Shown: positions 50,439 through 59,227 of the stretch, piece after piece | Layout of the letters: each line of letters opens with the position of its first letter | Position numbering within the stretch: position 1 is the first letter of the stretch | Source: Hymenobacter sp. GOD-10R | Lineage (GTDB): Bacteria; Bacteroidota; Bacteroidia; Cytophagales; Hymenobacteraceae | Assembly (NCBI RefSeq): GCF_035609205.1 | Contig: NZ_CP141184.1 | Location: 2,198,501 to 2,262,500, forward strand | Direction of reading: 5' to 3' | Length of the DNA: 64,000 nt | The notes under the pieces: generated by a model | What the model was told of the DNA's origin: nothing | Database searches by the model: none | Seen by the model: the letters and a program-made list of their open reading frames with translations, nothing else | Program-made: the position numbers and the translations under genes

Positions 50439-52481
50439 CTACTTCATCTCCATCGTTGCCGTACCGACTTTCTTGAGCGTCACCGTCTTCGGATCCACCG
50501 TGATTTCACCCAGGCGCTTGGCAACGGCGGGCGTCATGCTTTCCTGGTAGCGGCCGTGCAGGTAGCTAGCCATGAATTTCTCGGATGCGGCTATCATGGC
50601 TAGGTTGTTCACGGGGCGGGCAAAGCCGTGGCCTTCGTCGGGGGCGAGCAGGTATTGTACGGGGTAGTTCCGGTCGCGCAGGGCTACCACGATTTGGTCG
50701 GCTTCAGCCTTGTTCACGCGCGGGTCGTTGGCACCCTGCACCACCATCAGCGGCGTCTTGATCTTATCGGCCGAGTTCAAGGGCGACTGGCGGAACATCT
50801 GCGCTTTGCCAGCTTCCGTGTTGGGGTCGCCCATGCGGGCGTACATCTGCTTGCGGCCGGCTTCCCAGTACGGCGGAATGGCGTTGAGCAGCGTTATCAG
50901 GTTAGAAGGCGCCACGATGGCCACCGCTGCCGAATACACATCGGGCGTGAAGGCGACGCCGGCTAGGGTCGCGTAGCCACCGTAGGAGCCACCCATGATG
51001 CCGACGCGCTTCGGGTCGGCAATGCCTTGCTCCACCAGGTACTTCACGCCCCAGGTCAGGTCGTCCTGCATTTTCTGGCCCCATTCGTTGTTGCCGGCTT
51101 CCAAAAACTTCTTGCCGTAGCCGGTGGAGGCGCGGAAGTTTGGCGACAGCACCGCGTAGCCGCGGTTGGCCAAAAACTGATGATAGGCATTGAACCCGTA
51201 CATGTCACGGGCCCACGGTCCGCCATGCGGGAAAATTACCACGGGCAAGTTCTTGGGATCAACACCTTTAGGCAAAGTCAGGTACGCGGGAATTTCTAAA
51301 CCATCCGACGATTTGTAGCGCACTACCGTCATCGTAGCTAGGTCGGCGACGGGCAGTTTGGGCCGCGTTTCGTACTGTTTGGTGAGTTGCTTGGTTTGGC
51401 GGTCGAACAGGTAAGCGACGCTAGGGTGCGTGGCATCAGTAGCCGACAGCAGCCACAGGCGCTCATCAGTTGTGTGCGACGTGGGGTACACGTCGAGGTT
51501 CGGGAGCTTAGCAGCAACGGTTTTAAAGTCTTGCTCAAAGCTTTTGTCCAGCCACACGCGCCGCATCCGGTCATCGTTGTAGTCAATGAGAACGGGCTCG
51601 TGCGTTTTCTCCGAAATTTCCAGCGCACCTACATCGACGCGGTGCTGCGGATCGGCAGCAAACATGGTTTCCTGACTTGTGGCCGGGTCCATCAGCACAA
51701 TTTCCGATAGGTTGCGGTCGGCACCCTTGTTAGTCGTTAGGTAAACGTGCTGATTGTCCTTTGCAAAGCCGACTACTTCGCTTTCTTCATCGAGTGAGGT
51801 TTTGTAGAACGGTGTCATCTGGTCGCCGTTCACACGCAGCCACTCGGTGCTGCCGTCGGCGTTCGAGCGGGCTGCTAGGCGGAGTTGGTCTTTCCAGTCG
51901 AAAATCCAACCTGAAATTCGGTCGGTATTCTTGCGCACCAGCGTTTTCGCGCCGGTAGCTAGGTTTAGTTTGTAGAGGTCGTGCCAAGCTTTGTCGCGGT
52001 CGTTGAGGCCGATGTAGAGCGTGTTGGGGTCGGTGAGGGGCACGTTATAAATAGCCACGCGCACGCCTTTGAGGCCGGTCAGGTCGCGGGCGGCGGGCAC
52101 TTCTTGGCCAGTAGCCGGCTTTTCAGCGGGGTTCACGGCGTAGATGTTGAAGTTCTCATCGCCGCCTTTATCCTGCACGTAGAGCAGGTACTTGCCGTCG
52201 CGGCTCCAGAAGTAGTTGCGTACCGGCCGTGTCTGGTCGTTGGTCATAGGCCTAGCTTTATCGAACGGCTCCTTCAGGCCCTTCACCCAGATGTTGCGGG
52301 TGCCTTTATACGGTTTTATAAAGGACAGAAATCGGCCATCCGGTGAAAGCTGCCCGCCCGAAATCTCGGGGTCTCCGAAGAGCAATTCTCGATCAATGAG
52401 CGGCGGCAGGCCTTTTTGCGCCGATGCAACCCAAGGCAGCAATGCCAAGAGCAAGCAGAGAATAGTAGCATTTTTTTTCAT
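50439..52481 (-). CDS. S9-family peptidase (prolyl oligopeptidase/acylaminoacyl type)
   Basis: A 680-residue exported serine peptidase with signal peptide (ILCLLLALLPWVASAQ). An N-terminal propeller (GQLSPDGRFLSFIKPYKGTRNIWVKG and following) leads to an alpha/beta hydrolase domain: PHGGPWARD, NFRASTGYGKKF, nucleophile Ser499 in GIMGGSYGGYAT, Asp in GANDPRVNKAE and His in DEGHGFARP. It differs from the DPP-IV-like neighbour by its shorter propeller. Probably periplasmic peptide degradation. A perfect inverted repeat lies just after its stop. Confidence 0.9.
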   Translation of the reverse strand: MKKNATILCLLLALLPWVASAQKGLPPLIDRELLFGDPEISGGQLSPDGRFLSFIKPYKGTRNIWVKGLKEPFDKARPMTNDQTRPVRNYFWSRDGKYLLYVQDKGGDENFNIYAVNPAEKPATGQEVPAARDLTGLKGVRVAIYNVPLTDPNTLYIGLNDRDKAWHDLYKLNLATGAKTLVRKNTDRISGWIFDWKDQLRLAARSNADGSTEWLRVNGDQMTPFYKTSLDEESEVVGFAKDNQHVYLTTNKGADRNLSEIVLMDPATSQETMFAADPQHRVDVGALEISEKTHEPVLIDYNDDRMRRVWLDKSFEQDFKTVAAKLPNLDVYPTSHTTDERLWLLSATDATHPSVAYLFDRQTKQLTKQYETRPKLPVADLATMTVVRYKSSDGLEIPAYLTLPKGVDPKNLPVVIFPHGGPWARDMYGFNAYHQFLANRGYAVLSPNFRASTGYGKKFLEAGNNEWGQKMQDDLTWGVKYLVEQGIADPKRVGIMGGSYGGYATLAGVAFTPDVYSAAVAIVAPSNLITLLNAIPPYWEAGRKQMYARMGDPNTEAGKAQMFRQSPLNSADKIKTPLMVVQGANDPRVNKAEADQIVVALRDRNYPVQYLLAPDEGHGFARPVNNLAMIAASEKFMASYLHGRYQESMTPAVAKRLGEITVDPKTVTLKKVGTATMEMK

Positions 52482-52664
52482 CGATAGGATGTTGTAAAGT
52501 TCTGGTTTGAAGTAGGTTGTAATGAATGAATAAGTACAGCTATAGCTAGGTTAAATGCAAGTTTGTAGCGGACTATTTGAAGCCAAAGTAGAACCATACA
52601 TCACTCAGATCAGATACCACCCCAGCGGCTCCTCGACCCGTAACGCTAGCCGAAGCGGAACGAT

Positions 52665-52780
52665 GTAGCGCTAAGCTCCTGCTTGGCGCACGAGCAGCGC
52701 GAGTAATCGGAACTGCACCACCTAGCCCAAACGCGTAGGAACTCGCGTTGCTCGTGCGCCAAGCGGGAGCTTAGCGCTAC
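52665..52780. repeat. 40-base-arm inverted repeat with CTCGCGTTGCTCG core
   Basis: Arms 52665-52704 (GTAGCGCTAAGCTCCTGC...) and 52741-52780 (...GGAGCTTAGCGCTAC) are almost perfectly complementary. The right arm starts ACTCGCGTTGCTCG, as in the repeats at 41165 and 46729. Confidence 0.83.
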
Positions 52781-52812
52781 TGTTATTTAGTACTACTTCT
52801 AGGTAGTGCACG

Positions 52813-52820
52813 TACCTTTG
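52813..52820 (+). promoter_or_regulatory. -7 promoter box directly before dnaG
   Basis: TACCTTTG ends four bases before the dnaG ATG (TACCTTTG-CTAC-ATG). Transcription would begin at or next to the start codon, giving a leaderless or nearly leaderless mRNA. Confidence 0.5.
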
Positions 52821-52824
52821 CTAC

Positions 52825-54879
52825 ATGGCCCGCATCCCCAAAGAAACCGTTGATCAGATTATACACCTCGCCGACATTGTGGAGGTGGTAGGCGACTTCG
52901 TGACCCTGAAGCGCAAAGGCCAGAATATGTGGGCCTGCTGCCCGTTTCACCACGAGAAGTCGCCGTCGTTTTCGGTAGCGCCGGCTAAGGGGCTATACAA
53001 GTGCTTTGGCTGCGGCAAGGCTGGTGGCGTGATTCAGTTCATCATGGACATCGAGGGCACCAGCTACGTGGAGGCTCTGAAGTACCTAGCCAAGAAGTAC
53101 GGCGTTGATATTCAGGAAGAAGAAAAGACGCCGGAAGAACAGCTCATTCAGAACGATAAGGACTCGCAGTACATCGTTTCGAACTGGGCCAAGGATCATT
53201 ACCACAAGCTGCTCACCGACACCGACGAGGGCCAAAGCATTGGCCTGAGCTACCTGCGCCAGCGCGGCCTCAACCAGCAGACCATCAAAACCTTCGAGCT
53301 AGGTTACTCGCTCGACCAGTGGGACGACCTGCTGAAATCGGCGGAGAAAGCGGGTTTTGAGCGCAAGTATTTAGAAAAGACGGGTCTCGCTATTGAGCGT
53401 AAGGACGACCAAGGCAAGGACACCGGCCGCCGCTACGACCGATTCCGCGGCCGGGTGATGTTCCCGATCCACAATATTTCGGGTCGCGTGATTGGCTTCG
53501 GCGCGCGCACGCTCAAGGCCAACGATAAGAGCGCCAAGTACCTGAACTCGCCTGAATCGGATATTTACCATAAATCCGACGTGCTATATGGCCTGTACCA
53601 AGCTAGGCAGGCCATTCGGAATGAGGAACTGTGCTATTTGGTGGAAGGCTACTTGGATGTGCTGAGCTTGCACCAGGGCAGCATCCGCAACGTAGTGGCC
53701 TCGTCGGGCACTTCGCTCACGGAGAGCCAGATACGTTTAATTGGTCGTTACACCGACAACGTGACGGTGCTCTACGATGGCGACGCGGCCGGTATTCGGG
53801 CGTCGTTGCGCGGCATTGACCTGATTCTGGAAGGCGGGCTGAATGTGCGTGTGGTGCTCTTCCCCGACGGCGATGATCCCGACAGCTACATCCGCAAAGT
53901 TGGCGACCAGCGCTTTAAAGAGTATCTGGATAATAATAGCCAGGACTTTATCAGTTTCAAAACCAATCTGGTAGCGAAGGAAGCGGCCCACGACCCCGTG
54001 AAGAAGGCCGAAGCTATCCGCGACGTGTTGCAAAGCATTGCCAAAGTGCCTGATCCGATCAAGCGGCAGGTGTTTTTGCAGCAAACCAGCGGCACCTTCG
54101 GCATCGATGAGCAAGTGCTCATTACGGAGTATAATAAGCTGGTAAAGAACAGCTCATCGAAAGCGGCAGGAGGGACGCCACCTAGCAGTAGTAGCACAGC
54201 GGCAAGGCCAGCATCTTTGCCGACGCCTAGCAGAGGTCCGCAGCTACAACCTGAACTCAGCCCTGAGGATGAAGCCGCTATGTACGGTGCTACCGAGGAG
54301 CTGTTTGGCCCGTCGGGTACCGGCTCAGCGGCCGATCCGGATGCCGAGCCGGTACCTGATGTGCTGCAAGCCTGCGAGCGGGAAGTGGTGCGCCTGTTGC
54401 TGCTTTATGCCGCGCAGCCGCTCTCTGATGACGTTAGCGTAGCACAATACCTACTTAGCCAACTGGATGAAACGCCACTCCGCACGCCCATCTACGCCGA
54501 TATGCTGCACCTGTGCCAGGAGGAAATGAACCAGGGCCGCTGGCCCGAGGTGCGCACCTTTATTCAGCACGGCCGCGGCGACATTCGTGCGCTGGTCAGC
54601 GACCTAGCTACGGAGAAGTATGAGCTAAGCCCCAACTGGAGCACCCACCAAATCTACGTGCCCCGCGAGCTGGATCAGCTGCAACAAGCCTGCGACAACG
54701 CTATTCTGCGCTTTAACAAGGTAAATGTGCAACGCGAGCTAGCCGCCCGCCTCGACTCGTTGCGTGAGCCGCTGGATGAGGAAACGTTGATGGAAACCCT
54801 GCACGCCGTGAAGCTGCTCAAGCAAATGGATGACCAGCTCGGTACTATGCTCGGTACAGTGATTCCAAGGGGGGCGTAA
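52825..54879 (+). CDS. dnaG: DNA primase
   Basis: Makes RNA primers for replication. The 684-residue protein has an N-terminal CHC2 zinc domain (C39, H42, C60, C63 in CPFHHEKSPSFS...CFGCGKAGG), a TOPRIM catalytic core with LVEGYLDVLSL and LYDGDAAGIRAS, and the DnaB-binding helical C-terminus. A low-complexity Ser/Pro linker (about residues 448-478) joins core and C-terminal part. The start is well supported: MARIPKETVDQI is the typical DnaG N-terminus. Monocistronic, with no rpoD or rpsU neighbour as seen in Proteobacteria. Confidence 0.95.
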   Translation: MARIPKETVDQIIHLADIVEVVGDFVTLKRKGQNMWACCPFHHEKSPSFSVAPAKGLYKCFGCGKAGGVIQFIMDIEGTSYVEALKYLAKKYGVDIQEEEKTPEEQLIQNDKDSQYIVSNWAKDHYHKLLTDTDEGQSIGLSYLRQRGLNQQTIKTFELGYSLDQWDDLLKSAEKAGFERKYLEKTGLAIERKDDQGKDTGRRYDRFRGRVMFPIHNISGRVIGFGARTLKANDKSAKYLNSPESDIYHKSDVLYGLYQARQAIRNEELCYLVEGYLDVLSLHQGSIRNVVASSGTSLTESQIRLIGRYTDNVTVLYDGDAAGIRASLRGIDLILEGGLNVRVVLFPDGDDPDSYIRKVGDQRFKEYLDNNSQDFISFKTNLVAKEAAHDPVKKAEAIRDVLQSIAKVPDPIKRQVFLQQTSGTFGIDEQVLITEYNKLVKNSSSKAAGGTPPSSSSTAARPASLPTPSRGPQLQPELSPEDEAAMYGATEELFGPSGTGSAADPDAEPVPDVLQACEREVVRLLLLYAAQPLSDDVSVAQYLLSQLDETPLRTPIYADMLHLCQEEMNQGRWPEVRTFIQHGRGDIRALVSDLATEKYELSPNWSTHQIYVPRELDQLQQACDNAILRFNKVNVQRELAARLDSLREPLDEETLMETLHAVKLLKQMDDQLGTMLGTVIPRGA

Positions 54880-55059
54880 GCTAGGTGGTTGTAAAAGTAG
54901 GGCAGGAGCCAACAAAATTGATTAGGTGCTGGTGGCGCCATGATCCAATTACCTTACAGCAGGTTGAAGCACAAGTGCTTCTTGAGGCTACAGGCTATGG
55001 CGCGTACTTAACCAGCAAGCCTTATCTCGACCTAGCTTGCTGATCACACTCGTTTTCGT

Positions 55060-55638
55060 ATGACGCCACACGAGACTCTGCTTACTGTTATTCGCCGCTT
55101 CGTGCCGCTTACCCCAGCCGAGGAGGAACTGATTATCCCGTGGTTCGTGGCCGAGGAGCTACCCAAGGGTGGCTTCTTCCTGCGCCCGGGGGAGGTGAGC
55201 CGTAAAGTTGCTTTCATCGTGGAGGGCGTGTTTCACAACTTTCGCAACCGCGACGGGCAGGAACACACCTTCTACTTTGGCCGCGAGCAGGAGTTTATCG
55301 GCGACTACAGCAGCTTCTTGCCCGCTCAGCCTGCTGTGCACGCCATCCAGGCCCTGGAGCCGGCCCGCCTGCTCTCCATCTCCTATGATAACCTAGAGCG
55401 CCTCTACCGCCAGGTGCAGCAAGGCGAGCGGTTTGGCCGCTTGGTAGCGGAGATGTTGTTTGTGGACGTGTTGGGGCAACTCACCTCTTTCTACGAAGAG
55501 ACACCCGAGGAGCGCTACGCCCGCTTTGTGCGCACCTACCCCGACCTGCAGCAGCGCATTCCCCAGTACTACATCGCCTCCTACGTGGGCGTGAAGCCCC
55601 AGTCGCTGAGCCGTATTCGGGGCCGCGCGATGTTGTAA
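55060..55638 (+). CDS. Crp/Fnr-family transcriptional regulator
   Basis: A 192-residue regulator with a cyclic-nucleotide-binding-like beta-barrel (about residues 20-120; FLRPGEVSRKVAFIVEGVFHNF, EQEFIGDYSSFLPAQPA) and a C-terminal helix-turn-helix (QRIPQYYIASYVGVKPQSLSRIRGR). The cAMP-contact motif is not conserved, as usual for the Bacteroidota short Crp group, so a ligand is unknown. It is followed 91 bases later by a DUF4267 gene on the same strand, which it may regulate. Confidence 0.85.
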   Translation: MTPHETLLTVIRRFVPLTPAEEELIIPWFVAEELPKGGFFLRPGEVSRKVAFIVEGVFHNFRNRDGQEHTFYFGREQEFIGDYSSFLPAQPAVHAIQALEPARLLSISYDNLERLYRQVQQGERFGRLVAEMLFVDVLGQLTSFYEETPEERYARFVRTYPDLQQRIPQYYIASYVGVKPQSLSRIRGRAML

Positions 55639-55729
55639 GCCGCCGTGCCTTTATGCACTTGAGTGAATGACTGGCTGGTCAGGGCCACTGCACCTTTGTG
55701 CAGTACTTAACCCCGCTAACCTCCTGGTC

Positions 55730-56131
55730 ATGACACAACGCAACATCACCCGCAGCCTGAGCCTACTTCTGGGCCTAGGCATGATCTTCATTGGCGCCCG
55801 TTTTCTGCTGGCACCCCGCGCGGGAGCGGAAGGCTTTGGCGTGTTTTTGCCGGCCGACAGCAATTACGCTTTTCATTACGCGAAAGGGATCCGCGACGTC
55901 TTCTCGGGTCTGTTGCTGGCGCTCTTCGCCGGGCTCGGGTACGACCGCCCCTTGGCTTGGGTCACACTATTGGGCGCGCTGATTCCTTGTGTAGACCTAG
56001 CCATCGTGCTGGCCCAGCCCACCGGCTCGCTCGCGTTGGCCACCCCGCACCTGTTGGCCATTGTCCTGCTGCTAGCGTTGACGGTGTCGCTTTTCACGCT
56101 GACTCGGCCCGCTTCCACTAACACTAAATAG
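55730..56131 (+). CDS. DUF4267-like small membrane protein
   Basis: A 133-residue membrane protein with about four hydrophobic segments (LSLLLGLGMIFIGARFLLAP, GIRDVFSGLLLALFAGLGYDRPLAWVTLLGALIPCVDLAIVL, LLAIVLLLALTVSLFTL). The layout GxRFLLAPRAG...FGVFLP...YAKGIRDVFSGLL fits DUF4267, a family with no known function, often beside Crp- or TetR-type regulators. The ATG at 55730 is chosen as the first with family-like sequence after it. Confidence 0.75.
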   Translation: MTQRNITRSLSLLLGLGMIFIGARFLLAPRAGAEGFGVFLPADSNYAFHYAKGIRDVFSGLLLALFAGLGYDRPLAWVTLLGALIPCVDLAIVLAQPTGSLALATPHLLAIVLLLALTVSLFTLTRPASTNTK

Positions 56132-56240
56132 ACTCCTTCTGAGGGCTATAATAAGTAGGCTCTTCAGCGCGCTCTTCAACTGCCAGTCCGTAGCTTTTGT
56201 GGTTTTACGTCCGCAATGAAAGGCGTCTCCTTTGGAAGCC

Positions 56241-56978
56241 TTACCACGGGCACGTGGCTGGGGCAGGAAAGTATTCTTCACTGAAGAACTTACCGGTTGG
56301 GCCATCCGGACCTAGCAGCGCGTACTTTACGATGCGCTGCCCGGCCTCCGCTACCGTGCTAGTGCCTTGGTAGCCCGTGAAGTCGGTTTTGGTGTAGCCA
56401 GGGCATACTGCGTTAACTTTGAAGGGCGTGTCGCGCAGTTCATAGGCTAGGTTGAGGGTGTACATGTTCAAGGCCGTCTTCGACGCCTGGTACACCGGAA
56501 ACCGGTAGGCAAAATGCTCGTCGTCGAAGTTGGCGTATGAGGTGAGGGACGCCATGGCTGTGCTCACATTAACGATGCGCGGCTGTGGCGACTTCTCCAG
56601 CAGGTCGAGGAAGGCCTGTGTGACCCCAGCCACGCCGAATACGTTCGTTTCAAACACGTCTCGGAACTGCTCTCGCGTGGCGTGGCGGGCCGGCTGGTAC
56701 ATACCGCCGGAAATACCGGCATTGTTGACCAGCACATCCAGAACCGGTGTTTTCTCACCAATCGTGGCCCGAGCGGCCCGGATAGAGTCGGGATTGGTAA
56801 CGTCTAATTGGATGGCAGCGAGGGTTGTGAGTCCGGCGGCCTGGAGCTGTTGAACTGCGGCTTCGCCGCTCTCCAGATTACGGCTGCCGAGATACACGAA
56901 ATAGCCTTGCTGGGCGAGTTGTTTGGCGACTTCTAGGCCAATGCCTTTGTTGGCACCGGTGACTAATGCTGATTGCAT
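56241..56978 (-). CDS. Short-chain dehydrogenase/reductase (carbonyl-reductase-like)
   Basis: A 245-residue NAD(P)H-dependent oxidoreductase. Rossmann motif TGANKGIGLEVAK at the N-terminus, NNAGISGG, a serine in VNVSTAMASL and the catalytic YQASK (Tyr and Lys) are all visible, then PGYTKTDFTGYQG. The early GANKGIG and the later layout are like plant and animal carbonyl reductases, so NADPH and a small ketone or aldehyde are likely. The ATG at 56978 (MQSALVTGAN) is used; the longer frame upstream is not SDR-like. An AraC regulator lies upstream on the same strand. Confidence 0.88.
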   Translation of the reverse strand: MQSALVTGANKGIGLEVAKQLAQQGYFVYLGSRNLESGEAAVQQLQAAGLTTLAAIQLDVTNPDSIRAARATIGEKTPVLDVLVNNAGISGGMYQPARHATREQFRDVFETNVFGVAGVTQAFLDLLEKSPQPRIVNVSTAMASLTSYANFDDEHFAYRFPVYQASKTALNMYTLNLAYELRDTPFKVNAVCPGYTKTDFTGYQGTSTVAEAGQRIVKYALLGPDGPTGKFFSEEYFPAPATCPW

Positions 56979-57195
56979 GGGGGTTGAACTATGTGAATAG
57001 GTGAAGGAAAATGAGCCGGTGAACCCTTTCAGCCGGACAACTTGGGGCAGGGCGGGCATAGCCCTAGCCGGAAGGCACTAATGGGTGCCTTTTATGCATT
57101 TGTGTTTAGTAGGAACAGCGCGCTATGGGGCGCTTATTTGCTGATCTATCTCAGCTGTTTTCAACAGGCGCTGCTGGTTTCAGTGGCTTGCTGTT

Positions 57196-58032
57196 TCAAC
57201 CTGTTAGCAACCGGTCGCTAGCCCCGGATCCGGCTAGAGCGGTAGGGGGATAGCCATATTGCTTTTTAAATGCATAAGAGAAGTGCGCCAGATTCTCAAA
57301 GCCTACCTCCAAGTACAGGTCCACGGGTTTTCTCCTTTTTTCCGCTAACTGGTAGTGAGCCAACTCCAATCGTTTCTGCGTGAGCCAGCGCTGAGGGGAC
57401 AGTTGAAACGCTTTTTGGAAGTCCCGCTTGAAAGTAGTGAGGCTACGGCCGGTCAGGTAGCTGAACCGGGTCAAGGGCAGATTGAACTGATAGTTGGCTT
57501 CCATAAACTCTACTAGGTTCACTTTTCCGGGCGCGGAAAAATCGGCCAGCACCCCGTCGCTCTGCGAGTCGAGGCTACGTAAGATTTCGATGACCTCCGT
57601 TATTTTCACTTCAAGGAGCTTTTCCGGTAGGTGCTGTTCCAGTTCCAGGTAGGGGAGAAGGGAAGCGAAGAGACTCTGTAGGAGTAGGCTTTTGGGAAAC
57701 AGCAACAGGCCAGCGGCCACAGGCTGGGTAGGTTCCGCCGGATGTTGTGTGTAATACGCCCGCACCAGGTCTGTGGGCAGCTTGAGGATAACGGCTTGAT
57801 ATGCAGCCCTATCTTTCGGGTACTTCAGCAGCGTTGTTGGTTGGTTTCGGCGCAACAGCACCGTGTCACCCGCTGTGGCATAGTGCATGCGGTCGGCCTG
57901 CACTACTTTCAACTCGCCAGCAAGCACACGGATCAGGACATTATCAACGAAGGTTTTCTCTCCTCCGTAGCGTTGGTCGCCACTACAAACTGCCACTAGG
58001 TCTGCGTAGGGATTTATCTGCTTGACGTTCAT
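57196..58032 (-). CDS. AraC-family transcriptional regulator
   Basis: A 278-residue regulator. The N-terminal cupin-like ligand domain (residues of about 15-110, MHYATAGDTVLLRRNQPTTLL) is followed by two helix-turn-helix units at the C-terminus (FNLPLTRFSYLTGRSLTTFKRDFQKAFQLSPQRWLTQKRLELA and PVDLYLEVGFENLAHFSYAFKKQYGYPPTAL). It belongs to the group that often sits beside short-chain dehydrogenases, and such a gene follows 217 bases downstream, suggesting it controls it. A TACTTTTG box at 58097-58104 (minus) is a possible promoter. Confidence 0.88.
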   Translation of the reverse strand: MNVKQINPYADLVAVCSGDQRYGGEKTFVDNVLIRVLAGELKVVQADRMHYATAGDTVLLRRNQPTTLLKYPKDRAAYQAVILKLPTDLVRAYYTQHPAEPTQPVAAGLLLFPKSLLLQSLFASLLPYLELEQHLPEKLLEVKITEVIEILRSLDSQSDGVLADFSAPGKVNLVEFMEANYQFNLPLTRFSYLTGRSLTTFKRDFQKAFQLSPQRWLTQKRLELAHYQLAEKRRKPVDLYLEVGFENLAHFSYAFKKQYGYPPTALAGSGASDRLLTG

Positions 58033-58356
58033 GGGGGAGTGTGGTTTAACAGCTTACTCAACCGCTTGCTTCAGCGTTGAGTGCTTGTTAACTATGCAAA
58101 AGTAAACAGTACTGACCCGGTCTACTTTGTTGACAAGGCCGAATATGCTTTGTTCAGCGGCCCACCCTAGCATGATCCAATTTGTCCTCGCGTGTAGCGG
58201 TATTCTCTCGAAAGCCTGCTGGGCGCATCTTGTCACTGCTGATCATGCATGAGCACGGCGAAGTTTCATCATGACATTTGCCGAGCAAGGTCCCAGAAGG
58301 ATTGTAGGCTCAGTTGAGCTCCCAAGCAGAGCTTAAATGACAACTAGATGCGTGGC
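58033..58356. other. Intergenic region upstream of the AraC regulator
   Basis: Contains a possible -7 box (TACTTTTG, 58097-58104, minus) and, further on, the end of the DoxX-like gene. No gene or repeat was seen. Confidence 0.4.
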
Positions 58357-59001
58357 TTATGGCAAGCGCACGGCCTGTGCTCGGATCGTCCGGCGGTGTA
58401 CGAACCAGGCCGCGAGCAAGCCTAGCATGCCTATTCCCACACAGATACCTAGCCAGAGCAGCAGGTTGTAAACGTCAGTCAGAGTTCGGTAGATGGCCGT
58501 GTAGAGAAAGAGCACCAGGCCCACCATTTCCCATAAACGGCTTCGGTACAAAGCGGAGGTAGGCACCGTTAGCAATGGCTGCTGCACCAACACGCGCAAT
58601 ATATTCCAGTCCCACACCAGCAGCCCCACCGTAGCGAGCAGCATGCCCGCGGTGATGATATAGGTGTAGCCAAATGGGTAGGAAATGGTGATGACGTAGA
58701 TGTTGGCGATGATAGGTAAAAAGGCCAAGGCGCCGGCTAAGGCATAGCGCTGGGTCATTAGCAAGAAGCCCGCGACAAGCTGCCCTAGCCCAATGAATTG
58801 CCAGTACAGGCCCGACTGGTACATTGTTTCAAAGAAGTGCGCTGCGCTGTGAAACGGGCTGCCCTCCCCACTGATGCTCGTAAAGCGATGCCCTTTGAGC
58901 TTAATTAAGCTGGCAAAGACAAATGTACCGCCAAGCAGATAGCGGGTATAAATAACGGCGAGTTGTAACCATACCTTTTCTTTCAGAGCGGACAGCGACA
59001 T
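58357..59001 (-). CDS. DoxX-like membrane protein
   Basis: A 214-residue inner-membrane protein with about six hydrophobic segments. The first helix YTRYLLGGTFVFASLIKLKGHRF and the later GLYWQFIGLGQLVAGFLLMTQRYALAGALAFLPIIANIYVITI match the DoxX/MauE-like layout. Function of these proteins ranges from thiosulfate-quinone oxidoreduction to redox stress; no catalytic Cys pair is obvious, so no role is claimed. Start ATG at 59001. It is divergent from the S41 peptidase gene. Confidence 0.7.
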   Translation of the reverse strand: MSLSALKEKVWLQLAVIYTRYLLGGTFVFASLIKLKGHRFTSISGEGSPFHSAAHFFETMYQSGLYWQFIGLGQLVAGFLLMTQRYALAGALAFLPIIANIYVITISYPFGYTYIITAGMLLATVGLLVWDWNILRVLVQQPLLTVPTSALYRSRLWEMVGLVLFLYTAIYRTLTDVYNLLLWLGICVGIGMLGLLAAWFVHRRTIRAQAVRLP

Positions 59002-59162
59002 AGCTAGGATAAGCGTTAAGAAACACGACTACTATCAAGTGGAAAGCTAAGCAAGGAACCTGCTGTTTTTCAAGAATTTCTTGATAACGCCGTGGCTGTT
59101 GTAATGCTAGACAACCACATAAAGCAGCCGCAATTAGACTGAAGAAGCGGTTTGTATAAAGT

Positions 59163-59194
59163 ACGAAATATTTCGTGTTTCTTAAGTAAGTTTG
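59163..59194 (+). promoter_or_regulatory. Promoter with a 14-bp palindrome before the S41 gene
   Basis: TAAGTTTG (59187-59194) fits the -7 consensus. The perfect palindrome ACGAAATATTTCGT (59163-59176) lies where the -33 element would be and could be a repressor or activator site. The start codon is 34 bases downstream. Confidence 0.5.
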
Positions 59195-59227
59195 TCGGCA
59201 TCCTTCTGCCACTTTGCTTCTTGTCGT

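Larger units (their letters stand above)
52482..52824. other. Intergenic region upstream of dnaG with a repeat
   Basis: Contains a 40-base-arm inverted repeat at 52665-52780 (separate entry) and a TACCTTTG box at 52813-52820 for dnaG. The first 150 bases hold the minus-strand S9 promoter; no box was identified. Confidence 0.5.
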
